Assembly: GCA_044340025.1 (NCBI GenBank) | Contig: JBIIUJ010000014.1 | Span: 1 to 32,211 of the forward strand | Length of the DNA: 32,211 nucleotides | From: JBIIUJ01 sp044340025 | Lineage (GTDB): Bacteria > Pseudomonadota > Alphaproteobacteria > Caulobacterales > Aquidulcibacteraceae | Direction of reading: 5' to 3' | Shown here: one piece after another, positions 24,255 through 31,943 of the stretch | Layout of the letters: every line of letters begins with the position of its first letter | Position numbering within the stretch: the first letter of the stretch is position 1 | Made by a program: the position numbers and the translations under genes | The notes under the pieces: model-generated | What the model saw: only the letters and a program-made list of their open reading frames with translations | The model's database searches: none | What the model was told of the DNA's origin: nothing

Positions 24255-25397
24255 TTAGCGCGCCGGCGGCGGCGCAGACACGAACGACAGCGTATAGGCG
24301 CCGAGCGCGCCATCGAGCGAGGCCGCCCTCAGCACGCCGACGCCCGCCTCGTCCAGCGTGACCACGAGGCGTGAATTCGTGCCGCCGCCGCCTGAATCAT
24401 CGTCGTTGCGCATTTCCTCCTGGAAGGCGCCGCCCTCCAGCACGCCCCAGGAAAGCACCGTGTCGAACGCGCCCGATTCCATGCGCACCACGACGCGCTG
24501 CCCCGGCCGGCCCTTGATGGCATAGAGATCGAAGGCGGCTTCATCCTCCTCGGTGAAGCTGTCGGCGGCGTCGAGCGCGCCGCGCACCGCATCGCCCACG
24601 CTGACTGCCTGCACCCGCAGCGGCGGCTGTGCGCGGCGCGGCTCGGCCAGCAACGTGAAAGCGCCAGCCGCATCAGAAGAGAGCGCCCGGGCCTGGATCA
24701 CAAGCTCGCCGCTGGCGGGCACTTCCACATTCAGCCGCGCATTGACGCCCGGGCCGCCATCGTCGTCGGAGGCGGTCTCGGAGAAGACGGCGCCATTGAA
24801 GGCGCCCACCGCCACCACCGGATCGAAGTTTTCCGCGTTGAGACGTAACGTCAGGCGATCGCCCGGCCGCGCCTTCAGCGAGAAAAGCTGGAACGGCGCG
24901 TTGTCGGCCGTGCGTGGCGCGTTATCGCCAAGAGTTGCATTGAGCGGCGTGCCGATCGTCAGCGGCCGCGTCGTAGGCCGCGGCGCGGCGGGCAGGGCGG
25001 CCACGCGCAGCGTATAGGCGCCGAAGCTGTTTTCCGAGATCGCATTGGCCCGGATCTGCAGCAGGCCGCCGGCCGGCACGGTGGTGGTCAGGGCCGCATT
25101 GGTGCCGCCGCCGCCATCATCATTGGTCGTGCAATCGCCGGGGCAATCGGGCGCGGCGCGCGTGCCGGCGGCGAGATAGGCGTCAAAGCCCGCCGCCTCC
25201 ATCGTGATCCGGACCCTGTCTCCGGGCGCGCCTCGATAGGCGTAAAGATCATAAGGGGTGCCGTCGTCGGCCTTGGGATCGGAGGCGTTCAGCGTGCCGG
25301 TCACGGTCTCGCCGGCCCGGATCGCAGCCTGGGCTAGCGCGCCGCCCCCCACTCCAAGGGCTGCCAGCCCTGCGCCTGCAGCAAGAAATCTTTTCAT
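24255..25397 (-). CDS. Exported protein of three tandem PPC-like beta domains
   Basis: A 380-residue exported protein built almost wholly of three copies of a roughly 105-residue beta-sandwich resembling the bacterial pre-peptidase C-terminal (PPC) domain, at about 27-132, 146-250 and 265-373. Each copy opens with G-x-x-(V/L)-x-(G/A)-x-L, has an (F/Y)(D/Q)L(Y/F) strand, a (P)GD/GQ turn, an FD strand, an acidic Gly loop (NDDGGGG at 92, SDDDGG at 210, NDDDSGGGG at 331) and ends (Y/F)TL. The acidic loops look like possible Ca2+ sites. Copy 1 alone has a Cys pair (85, 89). The signal peptide ends at about residue 23. The ATG at 25397 has a GGAGG site 5 nt upstream; the longer frame to 25427 has none. 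No protease domain is attached, unlike most PPC-bearing proteins. Confidence 0.85.
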   Translation of the reverse strand: MKRFLAAGAGLAALGVGGGALAQAAIRAGETVTGTLNASDPKADDGTPYDLYAYRGAPGDRVRITMEAAGFDAYLAAGTRAAPDCPGDCTTNDDGGGGTNAALTTTVPAGGLLQIRANAISENSFGAYTLRVAALPAAPRPTTRPLTIGTPLNATLGDNAPRTADNAPFQLFSLKARPGDRLTLRLNAENFDPVVAVGAFNGAVFSETASDDDGGPGVNARLNVEVPASGELVIQARALSSDAAGAFTLLAEPRRAQPPLRVQAVSVGDAVRGALDAADSFTEEDEAAFDLYAIKGRPGQRVVVRMESGAFDTVLSWGVLEGGAFQEEMRNDDDSGGGGTNSRLVVTLDEAGVGVLRAASLDGALGAYTLSFVSAPPPAR

Positions 25398-25475
25398 GTA
25401 CGCCTCCACTCTCGCCGCCGCTCGCATCCCATAGCGCGCCGGCGCGCGATTCCCGTGCCCGCCGCGTGCGACGGA

Positions 25476-26567
25476 TCAGAAGCCCTGCAGGCTGGCGAAC
25501 CGATCGCGATGGAACGCGGCCGAACCGAACAGATGCTCCGCCACCCGCGCCCGCTTCAGATAAAGACCCGGATCGGCGGCATCCGTCATGCCGATGCCGC
25601 CATGCATCTGGACGCACTCATTGCTGGCCTTGTGCAGCGTCTCGCCCACGCGCGCCTTGGCGAGCGAGGCGAGCGCCTTCAGATCGTTGGCGCGCGCATC
25701 CACCGCGCTCTGGGCTGCGATCACGCAGGAGCGGGTGAACTCCAGATCGGCAAACAGGCTGGCGGCGCGATGCTGGAGAGCCTGAAACGTTCCGATCAGC
25801 TGGCCGAACTGGGTCCGGGTCTTGAGGTAGTCGAGCGTCATGTCGTGGGCGGCCTGAGCCGTTCCCAGCATCTCGGCGGCAAGCGCGATGCGCGCGCGGT
25901 CGAGAACATCATCGAGCAGATCAGCGCCACCCAGGCGGGCATCCGGCCCCAGGGGCGCCGCATCGAAGCTGATGTCGGCGGCCGAGCGGCCATCCACCGT
26001 GATCAGCGCACGAACGCTCACGCCCGGCGCATCGGCCGGGACAAGATAGAGGCCCGGATCGCCCGCCGCGTCGCGCGCGGCCACGATCAGCAGTTCTGCG
26101 ATATCGCCGTCGGGCACATAGGCCTTGCGCCCGGTCAACGCCCCGTCGAGCACCCGCGCCGCGATGGCGCCAGGTGCGTGGTGGGCGCCCTCATCGACAC
26201 AGAGCGCCACAAGCAGCGAGCCATCCGCAATGCGGGGCAGGATGGCGGCTTTCTGCGCGGCCGAGCCGCCAAGCAGCAGCGCGCTCCCCCCGATCACCGC
26301 GGTGGATAGAAACGGCGTCGCAGCCAGCGTGCGGCCCAGCTCCTCCAGCACGATGCCCGCGCCGCGAAACCCGAACCCGGCCCCGCCATGCTCCTCCGGG
26401 ATCAGCACGCCCGCCCATCCCATGGCCGCCATCTCCGCCCAGAGCTCTGCGTCATACCGCCCGCCCGCATCGCGCAGCGCACGCAGCGCCGAGACGGGCG
26501 CCTTTTCCGCCGCAAAGGCGGCGGCCGCCTCGCGCAGCATCTCGTGCTCTTCGGTGACGTGGAACAT
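25476..26567 (-). CDS. Acyl-CoA dehydrogenase family protein
   Basis: A 363-residue FAD-dependent acyl-CoA dehydrogenase homologue. The N-terminal helical domain begins MFHVTEEHEMLREAAAAFAAE. The middle has PEEHGGAGFGFRGAGIVLEELGR. The C-terminal domain has the FAD/CoA motif YLKTRTQFGQLIGTFQALQHR, followed by CVQMHGGIGMTDAADPGLYLKRA. At the place where MCAD-like enzymes have the catalytic Glu (YEGT), this protein reads LFGSAAF. This is typical of the shorter subunits that pair with a second subunit in heteromeric enzymes such as ChsE1-ChsE2. No partner gene lies alongside. The ATG at 26567 has AGGGGAAA upstream. The substrate is unknown; steroid side chain or branched acyl-CoA would be guesses from related families. 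Confidence 0.88.
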   Translation of the reverse strand: MFHVTEEHEMLREAAAAFAAEKAPVSALRALRDAGGRYDAELWAEMAAMGWAGVLIPEEHGGAGFGFRGAGIVLEELGRTLAATPFLSTAVIGGSALLLGGSAAQKAAILPRIADGSLLVALCVDEGAHHAPGAIAARVLDGALTGRKAYVPDGDIAELLIVAARDAAGDPGLYLVPADAPGVSVRALITVDGRSAADISFDAAPLGPDARLGGADLLDDVLDRARIALAAEMLGTAQAAHDMTLDYLKTRTQFGQLIGTFQALQHRAASLFADLEFTRSCVIAAQSAVDARANDLKALASLAKARVGETLHKASNECVQMHGGIGMTDAADPGLYLKRARVAEHLFGSAAFHRDRFASLQGF

Positions 26568-26653
26568 GGCGTTTCCCCTGGCGGTCTTTGTCTTTCGCCC
26601 ACCATGGACGCGGGAAGGCGCGCTGTCACCGGGGCGCGTGCTGCGCGCGGCGT

Positions 26654-27427
26654 CTACTTCTCCACGAAGGCCTTCTCGATCACATAATGGCCGGGCGTGG
26701 TGGTGTTGCCCTCGACAAAGCCTAGCCCTTCCACCAGAGCGCGACAGTCGGCGAGCATGGCGGGGCTGCCGCAGATCATCACCCGGTCCTCGGCCGGGTT
26801 CAGCGGCGGCAGGCCAAGCTCGCGCGCCAGCTGGCCGGACGCGATCAGATCGGGCAGGCGGCCCTGCCGCACGAACGGCTCACGCGTGACTGTGGGATAA
26901 TAACGCAGCTTGTCCCCGATCAGTTCGCCCAGCACGTCATGATGGGGAAGTTCGGAGAGGATCCGGTCCCGATAGGCCAGCTCGGCCACCGTGCGCACCC
27001 CATGGGTGACGATCACGGTCTCGAACCGCTCATAGGCGTCGGGGTCTTTCATCAGGCTGAGAAAGGGGGCGAGGCCGGTGCCGGTGGCGAGGAAATACAG
27101 CCGCTTGCCGGGCAGAAGATAGTCCAGCACCAGCGTGCCGGTGGGCTTCTTGCCCACCAGCAACGTATCGCCGACCTGGACGTGCTGCAGCCTTGAGGTA
27201 AGGGGGCCGTCTGGAACCTTGATGGAGAAGAACTCCAGCGTCTCCTCCCAGTTCGCGCTCGCCATCGAGTAGGCGCGCAACAGGGGCCGGCCGTCCACCA
27301 TCAGGCCGATCATGGCGAATTCGCCGTTGCGGAACCGCAGGGCCGGATCGCGGGTTGTGGTGATGCTCATCAGCGTGTCGGTCCAGTGGCGGACAGCGAG
27401 CACGCGCTCTTCGAAAAAGGCGCTCAT
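26654..27427 (-). CDS. fpr: Ferredoxin-NADP+ reductase
   Basis: FAD flavoprotein that moves electrons between NADPH and ferredoxin or flavodoxin (EC 1.18.1.2), supporting Fe-S cluster assembly and oxidative-stress recovery. The 257 residues match bacterial Fpr. It has the FAD motif RAYSMASANW followed by EFFSIKV, GTLVLDYLLPGKRLYFLATGTGLAPF for NADP binding, and a C-terminus YVIEKAFVEK typical of the alphaproteobacterial/plant-type-like Fpr group. The ATG at 27427 is the first in frame; no clear ribosome site precedes it. It is divergent from dps across 141 nt, consistent with shared control by an oxidative-stress or iron regulator. Confidence 0.93.
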   Translation of the reverse strand: MSAFFEERVLAVRHWTDTLMSITTTRDPALRFRNGEFAMIGLMVDGRPLLRAYSMASANWEETLEFFSIKVPDGPLTSRLQHVQVGDTLLVGKKPTGTLVLDYLLPGKRLYFLATGTGLAPFLSLMKDPDAYERFETVIVTHGVRTVAELAYRDRILSELPHHDVLGELIGDKLRYYPTVTREPFVRQGRLPDLIASGQLARELGLPPLNPAEDRVMICGSPAMLADCRALVEGLGFVEGNTTTPGHYVIEKAFVEK

Positions 27428-27463
27428 GGGAGAAGCGCTCTAGCCGAGCCGGCGCTCGCGCGG

Positions 27464-27484
27464 AACTGATGCGGCGCCGCAGTT
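27464..27484. promoter_or_regulatory. Interrupted palindrome in the fpr-dps divergent spacer
   Basis: An exact palindrome GCGGCGCCGC (27471-27480) is flanked by AACT (27464-27467) and AGTT (27481-27484), giving a near-symmetric 21-nt element if three bases bulge. It lies midway between two divergent stress-related genes. It does not match an OxyR or Fur consensus that I recognise. Confidence 0.3.
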
Positions 27485-27568
27485 ACACTAATGCTGGACG
27501 AAAACGGCGCCCTTTCGCCAGCGGATTTGCGCCCCCATATCCATGCCGCCCACTCCGGAGTTCCTGCC

Positions 27569-28042
27569 ATGCCCGCCACCCGCATTGATGTCGCCTCTAA
27601 CGTTCGCGCCTCCATGATCGCCCTTCTGAACGCCCGCCTCGCCGACGCGCTGGACCTGAAGATGGCGGTGAAACAGGCGCACTGGAACGTGAAGGGCCCG
27701 GGCTTCATCGCGCTGCACGAGCTGTTTGATCAGATCGCCACCCGCGTGGACGGCCACGCCGACGACATGGCCGAGCGGCTGGTCCAGCTGGGCGGGATCG
27801 CTGCCGGCACCACCCAGGCCGTGGCGGCGGCGACAACGCTTGCACCCTATCCCTCTGATTCAACAGCGCAAATCGACCACCTGACGGCGCTCGCCGACCG
27901 TCTGGCCGCCTATGGCGGAGGCATCCGCGCCGCGATCGAGCAGGCCGCAGACGCCGGCGACGCCGACACGAGCGATCTCTTCACCGGCATCTCGCGCGAG
28001 GCCGACAAGGATCTCTGGTTTGTGGAAGCCCACCTCGGCTGA
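27569..28042 (+). CDS. dps: Dps ferritin-like DNA-protection protein
   Basis: Forms a 12-subunit cage that oxidises Fe(II) with peroxide, stores the ferric core and shields DNA. The 157 residues from MPATRIDVASNVRAS fit the family. The inter-subunit ferroxidase ligands are all present with E. coli spacing: His38, His50, Asp54, Asp65 and Glu69 within QAHWNVKGPGFIALHELFDQIATRVDG and the following stretch. The frame extends upstream to 27491, but that leader is unlike Dps, and GGAG precedes the ATG at 27569 by about 10 nt. The extreme N-terminus is short with few Lys, so direct DNA binding is uncertain. Divergent from fpr. Confidence 0.94.
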   Translation: MPATRIDVASNVRASMIALLNARLADALDLKMAVKQAHWNVKGPGFIALHELFDQIATRVDGHADDMAERLVQLGGIAAGTTQAVAAATTLAPYPSDSTAQIDHLTALADRLAAYGGGIRAAIEQAADAGDADTSDLFTGISREADKDLWFVEAHLG

Positions 28043-28057
28043 GCCAAGCCGTCGTGG

Positions 28058-29155
28058 TCAGGCGAGGGCGGGGTCGAGCTCCTTCAGCGCGATGGCGCGC
28101 CGCTCGGCCGCGCTGCGCTCTGCGGCCGCCCCGATCGCGACCGCGCGTGCGCCATCCAGCGCGGTGATCTGGGCGGGAGCGCCCCTCTTCAGCGCCTCCA
28201 GGAAAGCGCGCTGTTGGTAATAGGTCGCGCCCGAATGGCTGCCGGCGGCCAGGGCCGCCGCGTCGATTTCCACGATTTCGGTCTCCACCTTCTTGGGCGC
28301 GCCCAACGGCACCCGCGGGGAGAAGACCACCCGGTTGGTGGGCACAAACACCTCCAGCCGCGCCTGATCGCCGGTGGCTGCGATCTCTTCCTGATCGTCG
28401 GCGCCTTCGGCGAACATGCAGAGATCGAGCATGGCGCGCACGCCGTTGGCGAAGTCTACGACCGTGTAGGAATTATCAATGATATCAGGCTTGCGTCCGT
28501 CGTAGCGCTCGTCGTGATGGTTCACGTCCATCGCGCCGGAGCAATAGACCTGGGTGGCCTCGGCGCCGGTGATGTGACGCATCAGATCGAAGAAGTGACA
28601 GCACTTCTCCACCATCGTCCCGCCTGTGTTCGCGCTGAAACGGTTCCAGTCGGCGACCTTCTTCAGGAATGGAAACCGATGCTCGCGCATCGCCAGCATC
28701 TGCAGCCGGCCCACCCGGCCTGCGTGGACCTGCTCGATGAAGCGGGTCGCAGGCGGCATGTAGCGATACTCCATCCCCACCCAGAACAGGGCGGCGCGCC
28801 TGGCCGCCAGATCGGCGATCCGCAAAGCCTCCTCCAGCGTGTGGCAGAGCGGCTTCTCGCACAGGATCGCCACGTCAGACGCCATCAGGTCGCGCAGCAC
28901 GGCCCCGTGGGTATGATTTGGCGAGGCGACGATCACAGCGTCCGGGCGGGTCTGCGCCAGCATGTCGCGGTGGTCGGCGAAGGACGCGACCCCGCCGGCG
29001 CGCTCGCCCAGAACCATCTGGGCAAGTTGGAGGGAACGGGGCGTGGGATCGCTCAGGCCCACGATCTCCACTTCGGAGTGCAGCATCAGATTGTTGAGAT
29101 GCTCGATTCCCATCATGCCCGTGCCGATCAGGCCGAAGCGGATACGCGCGCTCAT
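28058..29155 (-). CDS. Gfo/Idh/MocA family NAD(P)-dependent oxidoreductase
   Basis: A 365-residue sugar or cyclitol dehydrogenase-type enzyme. The N-terminal Rossmann fold has FGLIGTGMMGIEHL (glycines 8, 11, 13, 16). The family hallmark CEKPL has Glu100, Lys101 and Pro102, of which Lys is the usual catalytic residue. The substrate-binding half has GGTMVEKCCHFFDLMRHITG, whose His is the usual general acid-base position. The ATG at 29155 has an AGGAAGAG ribosome site, so the longer frame to 29221 is not used. Typical substrates in this family are inositols, gluco-type sugars or their acids; nothing here decides. It is divergent from the aldo/keto reductase remnant and SsuD-like gene, so a small carbohydrate or organosulfur locus is possible. 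Confidence 0.9.
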   Translation of the reverse strand: MSARIRFGLIGTGMMGIEHLNNLMLHSEVEIVGLSDPTPRSLQLAQMVLGERAGGVASFADHRDMLAQTRPDAVIVASPNHTHGAVLRDLMASDVAILCEKPLCHTLEEALRIADLAARRAALFWVGMEYRYMPPATRFIEQVHAGRVGRLQMLAMREHRFPFLKKVADWNRFSANTGGTMVEKCCHFFDLMRHITGAEATQVYCSGAMDVNHHDERYDGRKPDIIDNSYTVVDFANGVRAMLDLCMFAEGADDQEEIAATGDQARLEVFVPTNRVVFSPRVPLGAPKKVETEIVEIDAAALAAGSHSGATYYQQRAFLEALKRGAPAQITALDGARAVAIGAAAERSAAERRAIALKELDPALA

Positions 29156-29259
29156 GCTAATTTCTCTTCCTGTTTGCGTCCCACTGGCGCCATATCGGCC
29201 TGAAGCCGCCCCGCGTTTCAATGGGGGGGCGCTGCTTTATGACAAGAGCACGACTACGC

Positions 29260-30130
29260 ATGTCTGATCCGACGTCCCCACGCCGTCTTGGCCGCACCAG
29301 TCTGACGCTTTCGGATATCGGTTGGGCCTGCGCGGGCGCTGTGTGAAGCCGCGCTGGAGGCGGGCTTCACCCTTTTTGACACCGCAGACATCTACGGGTT
29401 TGGCGCCGAAGGCTTCGGCGCAGCCGAGGCGTTGCTGGGCAAGGTTTTCGCCGAGGACCGGTCGCTGCGCGCGCGCGTCGTGCTCGCCACCAAGGGCGGA
29501 ATCACGCCGCCCGTGCCCTATGACAGTTCCCCTGCCTATCTTTCCGCCGCGCTCGACGCCTCGCTGAAGCGGCTGCAGGTCGAGCAGGTCGACCTCTACC
29601 AGATCCACCGCCCCGACATCCTCGCTCATCCGCAGGAGATCGCGCGGACCCTCGAGAACGCCATTGCGGCCGGAAAGGTGCGCGAGGTGGGGGTCTCGAA
29701 CTTCACCGTCGCCCAGATCGAGGCGCTGCAGCATTTCCTGCCTTTCCCGCTGGCGAGCACCCAGCCGGAACTGTCGCCGGTCTTCATCAGCCCGATCGAC
29801 GACGGCCAGTTGGACCAGGCGATGCGGCTGGGCCTCGCTGTGCTGGCGTGGTCGCCTCTGGGCGGCGGGCGGCTGGCGGCAGGGCAGGGGCGCGACGCCC
29901 GCGAGGCGGCGGTGATCGCCGCGCTCGACGCGGTCGCGGCCGCCCATGGGGTGGATCGCGGCGCTGCAGCGCTCGCCTGGGTGATGACCCATCCAGCCCG
30001 CCCCATTCCACTGATCGGCAGCCAGGACCCGGCCCGGATCAAGGCGGCGGCGGCGGCCCGGACGGTGCGGTTCACGCGCACGCAGTGGTATGCGGTGTTC
30101 GCCGCGGCGCGTGGAGCCCCCCTCCCGTAG
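29260..30130 (+). pseudogene. Aldo/keto reductase with frame-disrupting lesion near the N-terminus
   Basis: An aldo/keto reductase split between two frames. From the ATG at 29260 the frame reads a normal start (MSDPTSPRRLGRTSLTLSDIG) and meets a TGA after 29 codons, at 29347-29349. The next frame continues the family as ARALCEAALEAGFTLFDTADIYGFG and stays open to 30130. About 14 expected residues between the first beta strand and the ALCEAAL helix are missing, and the frame shifts by one, as a deletion of roughly 41 nt would do. The catalytic residues are all in the downstream part: Asp and Tyr of FDTADIYG, Lys of LATKGG and His of QIHRPD. A TTG at 29432 could start a 232-residue remnant, but that would lack the FDTADIY segment. 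An assembly error is the alternative to a true pseudogene. Confidence 0.75.
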
Positions 30131-30167
30131 TCGCCGGTATCTGATAAGAATCAAAGAGGAAGCGCCA

Positions 30168-31235
30168 ATGTCTGATGGTCCGGTGGAAGTAAGCTGGTTT
30201 TCAGCGCTCTGCGACGACGACTATGAGTTTCTCGGCGTGCCCGACGCGCGCCTGCGGGCCAGCTGGGAGCATTGCCGCTCCATCGCGCTGACCGCCGAGG
30301 AGCATGGCTTCGACAATCTGCTGCTGCCGTCTGGCTATGCGCTGGGCATTGACAACACTGTCTTTGCCGCCGGCCTTGCGCCGATCCTGCGCCGGATGCG
30401 GCTCCTGCTCGCGCTGCGCGTGGGCGAGATGTGGCCAGCCCAGATCGCCCGCCAGGTCGCGACGCTGGATCAGATGCTGGGCGGCAGGCTCACCGTGAAC
30501 ATCATCTCTTCTGAAATGCCGGGCGAGGTTCTGGCGTCTGCTCCGCGCTACAAGCGCACGATCGAGATGATGCAGATCACGAAGGCGCTCCTGAACGGGC
30601 AGAGCGTGGACTATCAGGGCGAGTTCTATTCCCTGAAGCTCGATCCGCCGCGCGTGCGCACCGTGTCTGGCAAGGCGCCCGCCTATTACTTCGGGGGCCT
30701 CTCGGAAGACGCGCGCGAGGCGGCCGCCATCGCCGCCGACGTCTATCTCATGTGGCCGGACACCATGGACAAGGTGGCCGAGGTCGTCGCCGACATGAAG
30801 GCCCGCGCCGCCCGCCATGGCCGCACGCTGCGCTTTGGCTACCGGGTGCATGTGATCGTGCGCGAGACCGAGGCCGAGGCCCGCGCAGCGGCCGACCGGT
30901 TGCTCTCCCGGCTGGATGCAGTCGAAGGGGCGGCCATCCGGGCGAAGTCGCTCGATGCAACATCCGCCGGCGTGCGCCGCCAGGCCGAGCTGCGCGAGGC
31001 CGCCGCCGGCGACGGCTATGCGGAGGATAATCTCTGGACCGGCATCGGGCGGGCGCGCTCGGGCTGCGGCGCAGCGATCGTGGGCGACCCTGATCAGGTG
31101 CTGGCCAAGCTGAAAGCCTATCAGGCGCTGGGGATGGAGGCGTTCATCCTGTCGGGTTATCCGCATGCGGCGGAAGCCGACCTGTTCGGCCGTCATGTGC
31201 TGCCGCGGCTGAACCACGGCCCGCTGGCGCTCTAG
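30168..31235 (+). CDS. SsuD-like FMNH2-dependent monooxygenase (luciferase-like family)
   Basis: A 355-residue TIM-barrel flavin monooxygenase of the bacterial luciferase superfamily, closest in motif to alkanesulfonate monooxygenase SsuD. These enzymes use reduced FMN from a partner reductase and O2 to cleave C-S bonds of sulfonates. Landmarks are EEHGFDNLLLPSGYA, LLLALRVGEMWPAQIARQVATLDQMLGGRLTVNIIS, RYKRTIEMMQITKALLNG, YYFGGLSEDAREAAA and CGAAIVGDPDQV, then FILSGYPHAAEADLFGRHVLPRL, an SsuD-like ending. The ATG at 30168 has AGAGGAAG upstream; the frame from 30090 overlaps the preceding gene. No flavin reductase or sulfonate importer is in view. It follows the aldo/keto reductase by 37 nt on the same strand, so they were probably one transcript. 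Confidence 0.87.
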   Translation: MSDGPVEVSWFSALCDDDYEFLGVPDARLRASWEHCRSIALTAEEHGFDNLLLPSGYALGIDNTVFAAGLAPILRRMRLLLALRVGEMWPAQIARQVATLDQMLGGRLTVNIISSEMPGEVLASAPRYKRTIEMMQITKALLNGQSVDYQGEFYSLKLDPPRVRTVSGKAPAYYFGGLSEDAREAAAIAADVYLMWPDTMDKVAEVVADMKARAARHGRTLRFGYRVHVIVRETEAEARAAADRLLSRLDAVEGAAIRAKSLDATSAGVRRQAELREAAAGDGYAEDNLWTGIGRARSGCGAAIVGDPDQVLAKLKAYQALGMEAFILSGYPHAAEADLFGRHVLPRLNHGPLAL

Positions 31236-31250
31236 CCTGCGGCCGCCGCC

Positions 31251-31943
31251 TCAGAACGCCATCGGGTCACGCCAGATCATCATCAGCGTGCGCCAGATGA
31301 TCGAGACGTCGAGCCAGAGGCTCCAGTTGCGGACATAGGCGACGTCGTTCTCGACCCGGCCGACGATCTTTTCGTGGGTGTCGGTCTCGCCACGCCAGCC
31401 GTTGATCTGGGCAAGGCCCGTCAGGCCCGGCTTGGCGCAAAACCGTTCACTGTAGCCCGCGACAATGGCCGCGAAGCTCGCATCGTGGGTCAGCGCATGC
31501 GGGCGCGGGCCGACCAGGCTCATGTCCCCACGCAGCACGTTCAGGAGCTGGGGCAGCTCATCGATGCTGGTGCGCCGCAGGAAAGCGCCAAGCGGGGTGA
31601 TCCGATCGTCGCCGCGCACGGCCTGACGCACTGCATCGCCGTCCTCTTCGCACCGCATCGTGCGGAACTTGAAGATGGTGAAGGCCTTGCCGCCGAAGCC
31701 GCCGCGCTGCTGGCGAAACAGCGACGGCCCGGGCGATTCCAGCCGGATCAGGATCGCCAGCGCCAGAAACAGCGGCGACAGGAACAGAAGCGCGGGCACG
31801 ACGGCGAGCAGATCCAGAGCCCGTTTGGCCCCCGCGCCCACCGGCACATGCGGATCGGGCCGGGCTCCGGCATCCCCAGACTCGAGTTCGGAGGCTTCAA
31901 GTGAGCTCAAAGGATCAGGCCCCACGCCCTGTACAACCATCAT
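31251..31943 (-). CDS. Exopolysaccharide-type undecaprenyl-phosphate sugar phosphotransferase
   Basis: Initiating sugar transferase that loads a sugar-1-phosphate onto undecaprenyl phosphate to begin exopolysaccharide or capsule repeat synthesis. The family core is complete: KRALDLLAVVPALLFLSPLF (membrane anchor), RLESPGPSLFRQQRGGFGGKAFTIFKFRTMR, SIDELPQLLNVLRGDMSLVGPRP, GLTGLAQINGWRGET, and the carboxyl end DVAYVRNWSLWLDVSIIWRT. There is only one membrane segment, so it is the short ExoY type, not the five-helix WcaJ type. The frame is open to a TTG at 32108, but the ATG at 31943 gives 230 residues, close to ExoY, so I prefer it. No ribosome site is clear for either start. The last 268 nt hold the possible upstream extension and no other gene that I see. 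Confidence 0.9.
   Translation of the reverse strand: MMVVQGVGPDPLSSLEASELESGDAGARPDPHVPVGAGAKRALDLLAVVPALLFLSPLFLALAILIRLESPGPSLFRQQRGGFGGKAFTIFKFRTMRCEEDGDAVRQAVRGDDRITPLGAFLRRTSIDELPQLLNVLRGDMSLVGPRPHALTHDASFAAIVAGYSERFCAKPGLTGLAQINGWRGETDTHEKIVGRVENDVAYVRNWSLWLDVSIIWRTLMMIWRDPMAF

Noticed and set aside
22841..24313. 490-codon minus-strand frame opposite the ABC transporter
   Set aside because: It mirrors the coding bias of the opposite strand and has no recognisable domain or signal.
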